From: Ophiodon elongatus
Lineage: Eukaryota > Chordata > Actinopteri > Perciformes > Hexagrammidae
DNA: 64,000 nucleotides
Reading direction: 5' to 3'
Assembly: GCA_016806645.1 (NCBI GenBank)
Contig: JACSYO010001810.1
Coordinates: 3,831,001-3,895,000 of the forward strand
In this document: positions 18,786-31,500 of the stretch, in pieces
Position numbering within the stretch: position 1 is the stretch's first letter
How the letters are laid out: the number at the start of each line of letters is the position of its first letter
Notes under the pieces: generated by a model
What the model was told of the DNA's origin: nothing
What the model saw: only the letters and a program-made list of their open reading frames with translations
Database searches by the model: none
Position numbers and translations under genes: made by a program

Positions 18786-20689
18786 CCAGATGAGAAATGA
18801 ATTAGATTCCCCAGCAAATAAAAGAAAATGTCACAGGCTGACAGACATTTTTGCCTGACGTAGTTTGTGATGGCGATACTGCAAACAAGTATGGTTTTGA
18901 TGTCAGATGCAATCAGCAGATTATAATTAAATAATGTAATGGCCTAATGATAGCTCCATTTATTCACTAACACAGTATAACAATGCAAAGTAAATACAAG
19001 TATCTGAAATATCAGTGTCTTAAAATGATGGTTGCTAAATTACAAATAAATAAAAACAATTGGCATCAAGCAGCGCTGTCATGTGTAATAGTTAATAACG
19101 ACTGCAGTATTTCCACACAATTCTTTGTTTAACGAATGTAAACAAATAAATATTGTTTCAGATTTAATGCAAATATTCACACGACATTATATAAATGTTT
19201 GTCTCTGCAGTTCCTCAAAGTACACCAGTCATCTTAGAAATGTGCAGAAAACAGACACAGCTAATTTACTGCTTTATCATCAGTGTCACAAATTTACATC
19301 AACAATTCTTATTAAAGCTGAAATAAAGGTAAATTATGCCGGTCATTGGCCGTCTCTATCTGTTTTATCCCTTCTCTACAACATTACTGCTGATACATTT
19401 TGATATACATTTCATCTGTATAGTTTCATCTATAACTTGGATAACTTAGATAGCACATATTTCTGTTCTGTTGAAATATTGCCAACAGTGTTTTTGATCC
19501 TCTCCCCAGTAGAGGCTTGGTGTAGCTCACATCAGTGAGCACTGCATGCGGACCACAGGCAGATAGCACCATGGGTTGCATGACAATGAGTCACATCTCA
19601 GCCAGATGCCATTAGAAGTGAGGCAATGTATCACAGGGATTCTTGAATTTTTAAAAATATTTTTGAGCAGATTTTGTCCTTGTTTATTTTTAACACATGT
19701 ATTCACATTTAGAGTGATGGATAAGAATACCTAAAAATCCCCCAAATCAGAAATGATTAACTGCTTATAATGCAGCTGTCTAGCTAAAGGTAGACAAATT
19801 ACAGTGCCCCACTTTACTTGTGATTTATTTCACTCATGCATCTCTAAATTAATTTCTTACTGCTTGAGCTTTTGATCATCTTAAGTGGAGGAGTATAATG
19901 TGTTATCTGTGAAGTGACATGAAGAGTGTAAATCAACCATAAAGCCTAAGAGATGATGTCAGGTGTGAGAGGCCAGTGATATGCTGTATTTTAAGAAGTG
20001 GTATGAGGCAGCTCCAGAGTGTCTGTACACTGTGGCGTCATGTAGCGTAGCAGCAGCTTCTTTCAGCTCCACACAGTCACTGCTCTGTGTGTGGTGCTCT
20101 CTGCTACACACAGAAAGTATCACTTTGTGCTTTTGACCACAGGCCACCTGGTAGTAGCTACTGAAGTGAGCTACACACATTCATCAGAAACACACGTCTA
20201 CTATTCAACAAGAACAAAATGGTTAGTTGTATCGAGAAGTTTATGAAGTGAAATGAAGAGGGGAACATATTTGTGCTTTCAAACAGATTATTCCAGTGTT
20301 GGACAAATTGAATTAGAAGAGTTCAATTTTAGAGCACAGCAAGGGTAAAATAATGTAACGGTGGATGACGCTGATTGGTAATAACTCTGTTACTGTAGTG
20401 AGAGAAAACCGAACATGAGAGGAAGCTATTTGTTCATTATCAGGAGGGCCATTATCTTTGACGAGATAGGTCTCCTGCGGTCCACAGAGAACATTACAAG
20501 ACCTAATTTATTTAGGCCACACAGTACACCCACAAACCTCCCACTCTAATACTGACAACCCATTCAGTTTGTCCTTAGAGATACAAGGAAATACACGAAT
20601 GGACAAATGAAAACAACTGGCATGTAACAACATTTACGGTAGGTTTATAAAACCTGTTACCTTCTTTGTCATTTTTTATTAAATCAGAC

Positions 20690-21310
20690 TAGGAGTCTGC
20701 AGCCAATTCTAGCAGCTCTGTGAGGCTGTATCGCCTAGACACAGTGTTGCTTTGAGTTTAATGTCAACGTTAGCATGCTAACACGCTCGCAATGACATTG
20801 CTAACATGTCAATGTTTAGCAGGTATAATGTTTAACATGTGCACCATCTTAGTTTAGCATGTTAGAATGCTATAATTAGCACTAAATGCAAAGTACAGCT
20901 GAGACTGATGGCAGTGTCATTAGTTTTGCAGGTATTTGCTCATGAACTTTGACCTGATAACAGTGCCAGATAAAAAAAAGTCAAGGGATAACCAAAGATA
21001 TTATAATTCATCCTTGGGCAACGTGAATGTCTGAACCAAATGTCATGTCAGTTCGTCAAATAGTTGTTGAGATATTTCACTTACAACCATGAATGTCAAC
21101 CTCATAGTTGCACTTGGGAAAAGTCAGGGAATCCAGGCGTTAGGATTCATCCTCTGGGAGCCGTGCATGTCTGTACAAGATTTTGTGCCGATCCAGCCAG
21201 AAGATGTTGAGACATTTTAAAGAATAAGTGAAAACTCTGACCTGCTGGTGGCTCTACAGAAAGAGTCTCCTTGGGGAACCATGGATATGTGTGCCTAATT
21301 ACATGGAAAA
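20690..21310 (+). repeat. dispersed teleost repeat (TAGCATGCTAA family), copy 2
   Basis: This is the longest of the three copies. It starts near AGCAGCTCTGTGAGGCTG, passes TTAGCATGCTAACACGCTCG, TGTTTAGCAGGTATAATG, and CAAAGTACAGCTGAGACTGA, and ends in two successive TTCATCCT...GTGCATGTCTGTAC-type blocks. It shares word order with 1.06-1.38 and 60.0-60.4 kb. Confidence 0.8.
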
Positions 21311-22939
21311 TCTAATACTTGTCAGGACATTTAATTAAACAGAGGTTAAGCTTTTTACGATTAAAAAAACCCTTTTCAATTAACAAAGTGCTCTCAAAGT
21401 CATGGCACTCATCTGAGAGATTTGTAAGTTTCATAACTGCACTTTTGTCTTGAACAATCACAGAGAGAGTTGCTTACAGTACATTCAAAATGTGATGTGT
21501 TTTATCATCTGCATTTTCATTATAAAGTTCTTCTAAAACAGAAAAATAGATCTCTGGTAAATAGAGCCTCCTAACTGCCATGGACACAGTAAAGATACAG
21601 TATCATAGATAATAATAAGCATACGTCTTCATCTTTATAAATGTAAATGCTCTCAGGGGGCAGCGGAGAGAGTGATGAGGATATACCGCTTAGCTGTTAA
21701 GCGGAACCACAGGGCTCAGAGATACCTCTCCTTTGGTTTGCAAATTAAATAAGCCCCTGGAGGTGCTTCTCCTGCTGCCTCTTTGGAAAATTAGGTAGAA
21801 CAAGTCTGAAATTGAGGCAGTGCCACCCTTCTGTTTGGCTCCTGCAGCGAGGAGCCTTCTCATACAAAGTCTGGCCCCCACATCAAAACACTTTATGGGC
21901 TGAAATCAAAGTCTTACAAGAGTGGGAAATGCTAAACTGGAATCTGAAAGACATGAAACAGAACTGAAAGTAGAGATCCTCGGGAGGCTTCTTCCAGCAG
22001 TCTTTCCTAACTGTCTTCAAAATATATATGCTCCTTTTCAAATTGACACTGTGATCTCATATCTCTCCCACTACCACTCACACAAAAGAATGCAGGTGTT
22101 GCTGCTCAGTGCGTAAATACAGAAATTTGTTGCAAACTGTCATGACGACATGCCTATTTTTGACATTTTAGTGCTGCTGTGCACAGATTAGATGCACATT
22201 TCAGACCTGAAGTAGTTTACAGTATTTAGAGGGCAGATAAAGCTTACCAGACTCTATGTTTGTCCCTGATATATTTAGTGTGGTGTTGGGTCACTTGCTG
22301 CTGAAGAAAGGTGGCTTCCAACATGGTGACTGAATGGCTGAATATGAACACACACAGAGTCAAAAATGAAAAACTGAATGTTAAACTTGACAACAAGAAA
22401 ACAGTGGAATGCCTTGAATTAAAAGGATATTTTAAGTACTGCATCTATACAACACAAGCACATTATTTCATCAAGTTATGGCAACCAAAAAGAAGCAGTA
22501 ATATCAATAATATGATAATGGTCTGGCTTTGCTTAATACTAAGCACTGCCTAAAGGCAATGGAGGTAATGAAGTCCATGCAGGTTAAAGCCATTATAAAT
22601 ATATGTATATAAATATTCTAATTGCACAAATAACTTTGTGATCCCCCAGAATGACCTCAGGGCCTTAGGGTGAGAAGGAGATGAGAGTATCGATGCGCTC
22701 TCTGTATGGTAAGGAAATGTAGTTTGAGCAAAGGGGCGATTAGCTTAGTAGAGCAATGTAAAAACAACAACTTGTAGTTTTAGAGTGATTCAAATGGTAT
22801 AGGTAATTATGAATGGACAACAGTTTGTTCATCATTCCTGCACTTAGGTGAAATGTGTCTGTTGGTTGCCATGCAATGATGACAAGGCTCTAACAGGTCA
22901 TTGCGAATGTCATCACAAACTAACAAAAACATTTTTGCT

Positions 22940-23045
22940 TGTGTACACATTAAAAAGCTCTATTGAAGTTTGAAGCGAGCCAGGCGACCTGGTTCCCCTG
23001 CTTCAAGTCTCTAAGCAAACTTAAGCTTCCGGTTGCAGCGCTTAA
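22940..23045 (+). repeat. short dispersed repeat fragment
   Basis: Contains CAGGCGACCTGGTTCCCCTG followed by CTTCAAGTCTCTAAGC, similar to a fish repeat I know with a CTGCTTCCAGTCTTTATGC word. The edges are uncertain. Confidence 0.35.
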
Positions 23046-24408
23046 CAGACATGAGAGTATAAATTTACAATTTCCTCACTAAATAACTACTATTCCAAGA
23101 AAATCTTACCAAACAAAACATTTCAATAACTGTTATCACACGGCAGACTCGCACACAAAGAACAAATCGCTCCAAAAGTTTACAGATTTGTCCCTACAGA
23201 TTTGCAGTTGTCATTGTTTACATTACAGAGTCAGACTGAGTTGTGGGTCTTTGCGCCTTATAAGAGTCTGAAGACAAAGGGATTTCTGTGAAAGCTCCAA
23301 TCTATCACTCCCAGCTGTCCAAAGCTGGCCTTTAGGAAAAGCCTCATTGGGGAACACTGATGGCCAGAATGGAAGCAGCTCATGTGTGACTCTCTTGGAA
23401 AGGCCTTTCTGATATACTGCAGCTCTCACTCCGATTTCATCACTGCTTGTGGAAGTGTCTGTGTGTGTTCTTTATTTCAGTTTCTAGTGTTATTTCACTG
23501 CTTAAAATATATGAAATTGCCATTAAAGAATCAAGTCCTCATTGTCAGATTTTGGGCCGTCACAACATCATATTTTCACTTTAAGATTATCGTTGCCAAA
23601 AGAATGACTGTGAACCATAATATCACAGCGTAAGAAAACAATTGAATCGTGCGTAGTAGGAAAAATAATTGCACTCAAATAAGGTGTGTAAGGAAGTGGA
23701 GAAAGATTCTGTAACCATATATAAAATTATTTTAAAGGCACTGGATTGTTTCCACAATACTTTCATTATTATCATATTTTTACTATTCACATAATATAAA
23801 TTTTGCATTTGTTAAAATATCACGGTTATCATCAATACCGGTACATCCCCTCTAGTCAGGTTATAGAGAAAAAAATCTGCAATGTATCATGATGTAGATA
23901 TAGTTCAACACTGCACTTTAATTACTCTCACGTACTCTATTTAAGGCCATAATCCAAAGTGCCAATTAAGGCAAAAATGCATTGTTGTACTGTACTTTAA
24001 GTGGCTGCTCAGGAAAAAAACCCCATAAATATTAGTTAACTAACACATCAAACTGCATAAGGCAGATTTCACAGATTACAAATGTTGCTGTGTTCATCAG
24101 TCTGTCCAAAACATTCTGTTTCTCACATGATGACACCAGAGAGATTCACAAATTCATTAAAAAAACACTGTGGAAACTGTGGAATGTCTGACACTATATA
24201 TTAGACTGAGGTCTTTGATGCACAGAGGCAAGTGTCCTCTGGAGCATTTAATCAATGCGTTCTAGCACTGCCTACCCACACAAACAGGTACTTTGTGCTT
24301 TCAAGCCTCCAGCCAGCTTTCTGAGCTCCCACCACTGAGAACAAAAAGCAGGCAGTGCTTTTTTTCTGGTGCTCAGTGGGGTGGAGCCTGTGTCTGCCCA
24401 CCACACAC

Positions 24409-24463
24409 TGTGTGAGTGTGTGTGTGTGCGTGTGTGTGTGTGTGTGTGTATGTGTGTGTGTCT

Positions 24464-24513
<50 letters not shown>

Positions 24514-24534
24514 GTGTGTGAGAGAGAGAGAGTG
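24409..24534. repeat. (TG)n then (GA)n microsatellite
   Basis: About 110 bp of TG with occasional TA and TC interruptions, then a short GA run. Confidence 0.95.
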
Positions 24535-24552
24535 TGAGTGCGTGTTATTTAT

Positions 24553-24735
24553 TTATTTCCCAGGGACAGTGCACATTAATCAACATTTCAGTTTTCACCT
24601 CAATGTAAATGCGCCAGAGTTAGCTAAAGAGTGAATTTTAGTCTGTAGTCCTTTGGCAGGTTATCACAAATAAGTGGTCTAATATTATTGATACAATGCT
24701 ACAGCAAGCACTATTTTACAACACTGTGCAGCAGA
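24553..24735 (+). repeat. dispersed repeat with GGGACAGTGCACATTAATCA motif
   Basis: GGGACAGTGCACATTAATCA, then GCGCCAGAGTTAGCTAAAGA and GTAGTCCTTTGGCAGG, matches my recollection of a percomorph interspersed repeat. The microsatellite abuts its 5' side. Confidence 0.5.
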
Positions 24736-25031
24736 ATTCAACACAATATGATTCAAATGCAGTAGTGTTGTTTTATGGTGGGTGGATGTATGCTAATAAA
24801 GCTGAGTGAGTGATGTTTCCCTATGACTGCAGTGAGGAAAAGGCAGCACAGGGAAATCTTTGAGTTGGTGGACGACACTGCGACAAACACACACGCAACA
24901 CTGCACTCGCTGAGACTTTGCAACTGTTCATGATTTACTTTGGAGACCCAGACTCGCTCAGCAGGTTCATTACTGGGCCTATTGGGTGACTGCCAGTCAA
25001 TATGGCACTAACTTATGAGAAGTTCTATACA

Positions 25032-25567
25032 TTAAAGGCAGGGTTGGTAATCTTCTTAAAACACATTTTGGATGTTTTTGTTGAAAAACCCATTCCGTCC
25101 CGACAGTAATCAATAAATCAAATGTTTTGACAAAAAAGTGGTAAATCAAGTATCTGTGGCAGTTGCAGGACTGTAATAAGCCCGTCAAATCATTTAATTC
25201 AGCCCAATTGTAATAATTGGATGAGCTACCTGCCTGCCGGCCTCCCCATATTCTGCCACCGGAGTCTTACACAAGCTGCTAGCTTGACAGCTGTGAGTAC
25301 TAAAAATAGCCATATTAGTTGTTAATGTTCATTATTATGTCTTGATGTTGATAATGATAATTTTGGGGGAGTGGCTTTGCAGCCTGAATGGACTGGCTGT
25401 CAACATTGGCGACTTTCTTGCTAGATTTAGCGACTTTTGGAATTAGTGCTGTTAGCTACTTTTATTGGAAAAGAGTTGGCAACACTGGGCTGGATGTTTT
25501 GGTTGGATAATTTTTAAAATGTAGCGTACTCTTGCTAGTTCCTCAAGATTACCAACCCTGCCTTTAA
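25032..25567. mobile_element. non-autonomous DNA transposon with perfect 23-bp inverted ends (element B, 536 bp)
   Basis: The left end begins TTAAAGGCAGGGTTGG and the right end finishes CCAACCCTGCCTTTAA. The inverted ends match perfectly for 23 bp, after which similarity stops. TTAA is present at both outer ends, as in element A at 13.69 kb. No protein is encoded. Perfect ends suggest a fairly recent insertion or one still mobilised in trans. Confidence 0.88.
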
Positions 25568-28500
25568 ATGAGCAGTACACCAGTGAATACAGTTTAAAAG
25601 AATCAGTTGCACGGCAAAGGCAAAAACCTACACTAACATCAAGACGTCTTCAGTGCTGCTCAAAGATTTTCCAGGTCTGTTGTAATGAGATTAAAAGGCC
25701 ATTTTTCATCAAAAGCTGTCAGCATTAAACGACTGCAAATCTAACTTTTGTTCTGCCCTCATATTTCACCCCAATCTTAGCCTACTTTTTTATTCTCAGA
25801 TAACTATTCTAATTACATTACATTCATGTTACACTTACTAACATGGATGTACTTCACAGTTCAGATGAAGGAAAAATGAATAATTAAGTGAATTTACATT
25901 ACAATAACATTTAACACACATTATGAACATTATAAATATAGTCATGCTATTAGCTTTGGTGTCAGGTCCCTTCACATTGATTCATTTCTCATAGAAAAGC
26001 TCTTTATACCAGTGCTTTGCCCACGGCAACCAAATATTACTGAAAACGAAGTCTATAAAAACTTGATCATGTGTCAACTTCAAATAAACACAAGATTAAA
26101 AAAGAGAGAAAATATGCATCAGCCTTGAAGTGAAAGGCTGGAGTGTTTGGATGGAGGGTACTCCCTCACTGCTGAAGGTTAACATGTGACTGGAATGCAT
26201 CAAGGCATTTTAAATATTTCAACATGTTTGCTGAATAGGGGCAGTGGGATTGCAATGCAATGACTCTATCCATAAACTAAAGAAAACTTTCAACACTTCA
26301 ACAACCCCTGGTAGGGTTCACCACCTTACCTTTTCCTGGAAAGTACAGTTATTTAAATCAGTAATACAAAGTAACAGACTTTACAAACAACTTTTAACAG
26401 CAAAAATATAACACCACGTCACAACAAACAACTACAGGTGAAGTCTAAACCAATCTGCACATTAATTAGATCTGTGCAATCCAAGGGAGGATTATAACGT
26501 ATTAACAATTCAGTGGCCTTATTTCCTCATTACTCTTTAGAATGATTCAAATGACACAATATAACAGGGACCATAAAGAAGGATTTATCTCTGGTGCTGT
26601 TCTGCTCCACACATACCAACATAATTGGATCAACTTCACTTTTCGCAAAACATCTACAGAAACAAATATTACAACTTCCTTGAAATCTGGGTCATTTATT
26701 TTAGAGGAGAAACATCATTAAAATGGAATAACAGGTTTTTGTTTCTTACGGTCCTCATGTAAGTCTTTGCAGATACATGGCCTGCTAACCGCCTCCATCG
26801 CACCGCTGTCCATCAATTAGGGTGTCAGGTTTCTGTAAAATAATCACCTAACACTTGTGATATCACAAGACTTTGTTGCTCAAACTGTAAGGCTTTGTAC
26901 AACCGACAAGTTGAAGAAAAGAAGGGAAATATAACAGCACCATACATCATAAATTCTGAACAAAAAATAAAGGTGTATAAATATTGACACAAGGCAGTCA
27001 AGGATAAACCTAATATCTCATTCCAGTCAATTATCTTGTGAACTTTAAGATGCCTATTACAAACGATATCTGGGAAATAAGTTGCTGTGACAATGACACA
27101 TTCAATTTGCAAAAAACACACATCAGCAACATTCATAGCAACAGGGTGTATATATTTAGCCCTGCCTGTCCTATGACATAGTCATGCCTGACACCCAATC
27201 TTGGCACCAAAAGCCATGATGGAAATTCAAAAAGAGCCTAAAAATAACTGTCTCAAGTGACAAAAGACGAAGCGCCATGACTCAAAGACGGGTGAGCTAC
27301 ATTACTGTCAATAAAATCTTCAGCATCGTGACTGACAAAAACAGTAGCTATATTGGTAAGTAATGCAGACTTGATTAAGGAAAGCTATTGGAGAAGAGTG
27401 ACTTTTACCTTTTACATTCAAAATTAAAGCCATTTTATTTTTTATTGCAATAATTACCCCATGACAAAAAAATGTATCATTAAATCTACAACACCGCTTA
27501 AAAAACACGATTGTTTCCTCAAGTTATCGAGATTCGAGGTGACAAAGTTGGCTTTTGCTGTCAGAGTTGAGCTGTGAGCTTTTTGCACTTGTCAACTCCG
27601 TCATACTTATCAGTCAAAAATCTATTTATGCACCATCGTTCCATTACATTTCGATCATTTCTCTGCTACGTGCTGCTGCAAGGCCAAGCTGCGCGACCCC
27701 TTGTTTACTTAGTGTATATATATTCATCTGCACTTCAGCCTACTATGTTGGTCATGCTCCGACTTAGTATGCTGACCCATACTTGTACTGAAGGCAAACC
27801 TTAATGAATCTTGATTTTCTAAACAGTGTGTCTCCAAAAGTCTTTGGCCAAAGCAAGAGGTGACTTTATTATAGGCAATACATAGCTACAGAGGGCAGTG
27901 ATGTATTCCACATAGAGAGGAGAGCATCTTTTCTATTTCATTTAATGTCTACCAATCAACTCATAAACACAAATGCAATGAAAAAATACCAGAAGTTGAA
28001 AATATTTTTTGAATTTATAAGAATTAATAGAATCTCCAGATATGGGTATATTTCTTTGGCAAAAAACTATCTACGAGCTGTAATGAACAAATACTTTTCT
28101 GTCACAATTTAATATACTGTCAATAGAGAAAGAAAATGTGCCTGGCATTAATGGTTATAAAATAATAGCATCTAAAAGTTTCTAGAATTCCTGATTGGGC
28201 CTTTAAGAATTGGGAATGAAACAATCAACTCCAGATTGCCCTCTTAAGTTACTCAGCAGTTCCGTGTTGACACAAACTGCCAATGTTATCTCAAGTCAAC
28301 AATCGTAGAGGGATTTCAGATCGTAGTTGTGATTTTCAAATATTCCCACAAAACAGATTTGTATCACTACATCAATTTCCAGACTGCCCATATTGATTTA
28401 TGTTAACTGAAATTGTTTACTAAACACAAGTGCCCATTATGCAAAATGTATCATGCTTAATTAATCTTTGTTACGGTGAGAGTGTCTTGTGGTGTAAGCA

Positions 28501-31500
28501 TATTAAATCATAAGTCACCACAGCTTGAACTGAAGTAGAAATGTATCACCATTGCAATGGTTTTAACTCATGAGAGATTAATTAAAAAAGTCTGAAGATT
28601 TGCAATAGAGGCATAATGTTTTATTCATGACGTTGTATAAGCACAATATGTTTATTTGACTATGATACATTCCAGTCATTCATTAATTTGTTTCCATTAG
28701 TCTACTTAGTAACTAACGTATTAACTATATGAGTAGAACACAGTATAGTACAGTAGTAGTAGTTGTGAAATACATTTTACTTTGCCTGGAGAAAGTATTC
28801 ACCCTCAGGAGGAACTTCAGAAAGCCAGTCAACTAAATATCTTCATGATTTCTGTATGGACCTTCCAGCCACCTTGTGGCGAAATAGAGTTACTACAACA
28901 TTAGTTTGGTGTACATGATGGTAGGCAATGGAATACAAGGCATTCATTAATGTGTGACAGCTTAATTCTTTTCAGGGTGATGGGGTGTTGGATCATTTTC
29001 ATGTAGCTTTGTACTGAGGCAAAGAGACAACTGCTTTGCAAGTGTATAACAAGAATAACAAAAAGAGACATGAAGTCTCTTTCTTCTTGCGGTGAAGTGA
29101 GCCAGTTATTCTAGTGCCATAAACTTAAACACCCTTTGGTTAATGTTGATCGCACAACATTGACCACACATTAAGTTGCACGTTTTAAGCGAAATGGACA
29201 TTTTGATTTATTGCAGGGAAGTATTTCTCAAGCCTGTTGCTCCTACAATACAATGCAAATGAGTCACAGGCATGAAGCAAGCCAGCCTGCTGAAACACAA
29301 ATGCACTGTTCTATAAGCCCCACAGAGTGTAATACTTCTGGTTTCATTATTCATGTAAAACAAATACTGGCAGCGAACTCCGGACTGAGACATCTGAAAA
29401 TTGTAAATCTAGGAAGCTAATGTGCTTCATGGGCCATTTGATACACATGTTGGTTTCTTTCAATTTAACTGAGGATGTACTCTATGCACAACCTCATTTG
29501 TTACAGTTGTCATGGAGACCCTGTCATTCAAATTTATCAGCGGTCCACAGTGCTGGAAGTAACATGACTGGCTCACACACACTGCTAATCATGCCTTCTG
29601 CAAGATTGTCTCACTCTATTAAAATCATTCATGATGGACTGAATATGGTAATTGTTCTTCTCACAGTGTAAAATGACTAAGAACAACAGCATCCAATGAG
29701 GTTACTAATCCTCATACTTTACAAAATCTTGCAGTAGCACATTCATGAGACATATGTTTTGGTTTGGAATGGATTCTGAATCGGTGCTGACTTAACAGAC
29801 TCAAACTACTGAAACATGAATCCACAAATGCTGGAAAATAAACAAGCTTCACAAAAATAGTTACAACAGGCTAATTTGCTAAATATTAGTTTGGTCACAT
29901 TCATAAGGTGTTTGCAATATTTTTCTCACATTTTTAATCAAGATGGTGTGGATTCAGAGTAGTTAAAGCAGCATTCATTTACTTATTAACTTTGCCTGTC
30001 TGCAGTTTGATCCTCGGCAGGTAACATCCAGAGGGTTTGTCACCGCAGCTGGAAACGAGGTTTATGAAAGTGGCGAGAGTGAAGCAATACAGTAAAACTG
30101 TGGGCCTGAAAGACACTAAACCATTCTTCAGAGCTGAGGGGGGCTGCAAAGATTCTTGCGCGCGTGTGCATGCTTGTTTGTTAAAGCCGAGTACGATTAG
30201 TGTTACATTTTTGCTTCCCACATCGGCCCATCCCTCACTAGATACCATGCGGACAGCATATTCTTTTAACGGCCACAGGTGGATTTCTCTGACACTGTTA
30301 CAGCAAAGAACAGCCTACTGCAACAGAGCATGGTCTGTCTTGGTTAACCGTTTCTGTGGCCGTGCTTCTCGTGGATGGTGCCTTAGCAACTACCCCACCA
30401 ATAAACAACATGCCATTCTTCACTTGACACAATCATCCCTGCATGGTGGTTATGTGTTACTATATAAAACTTTAACTGCAGGTGACAACTTGTATACATT
30501 TCCCATAAAATGAGCTGACACCATTATCAGCTTCACTGCATTAACACACACACACCCACACACCCACACACACACGTCAATAATTGTACTTACGGTTGGT
30601 GAAAGGGAAGTTGATGATATTCTCCCACAAACCACAGTCTAATTCTGATGTGTTAAAAGTTCCCCTTCAGATTAATTGATCGATTAGCAGGCCAGCGGGA
30701 ATGGCACAGGAGATTGTTTGCTGTTCACGCCGGTCCATCTCTTGATTGAATTTCCATTGTGGTGCAATTGTATCACCTGGTACTCTGACTACAGAAGGGA
30801 GAGGACACAGGTCACTACACTCGACAGGGTTCCACTTTCTTTGCAGCCTGAGGGGGCCTCTTTCAGCGGCAGAGAATTGACAGGCTGTGGACAAAAGCTC
30901 TCTGAGCTCCCTAAATAGAGACACGCTTAGTGATTCTGGTGCTATGTACGGCATGCAGAGGCCTTTCACACACAGGTAAACACCCCAACAAACACAAATA
31001 TCGTCACCTGAAATAATGTCCAAAGTAATTTTTTCAGGTTTTTCGGAAAACACAAAATAAAACGGCCTAAGTCACACTTGACATAGGCCATTATGCTAAA
31101 GGGGTAGAATTGCATGATCCGTTTAACTGAGGATGTAGGCAATTTTACCAGAGGTGGCCAGCATCATGAGGAGATGATTTAGGCAACAAAATCATTTTTG
31201 GCAAAAAATAACTTCGGCCATTATTTTAGTAAGGTGTCGATATGTCCACAAAACATCACATAGACAGTAAGTTAGTATATAACTAATTTACCTGATCTGA
31301 CACATCGAAGCTCAGCTTTTTTTCAATGGTCCAAAATTATTCTTCTAGCCGGTGATGAGGAAAAACTACGCAAGAAAAACTACTCATGATAGATCTGTCC
31401 AGTGAGATGTGTTGTATGAAGGTCACCGGATAGCCACTGTTAACTTGAGAGGAATGCATAATTCAGAAAGGCCAGAAAAGAGTGTCCTGTGTAGCCTGTA

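Noticed and set aside
30037..30513. 158-codon plus-strand open frame
   Set aside because: No recognisable domain, odd composition (many Ser, Arg, Cys), no promoter, splice or repeat context. The opposite strand is also open nearby. It is probably chance.
30667..31053. 128-codon minus-strand open frame
   Set aside because: No family resemblance, and it overlaps low-repeat non-coding DNA. A single open frame of this length is expected by chance in this much sequence.
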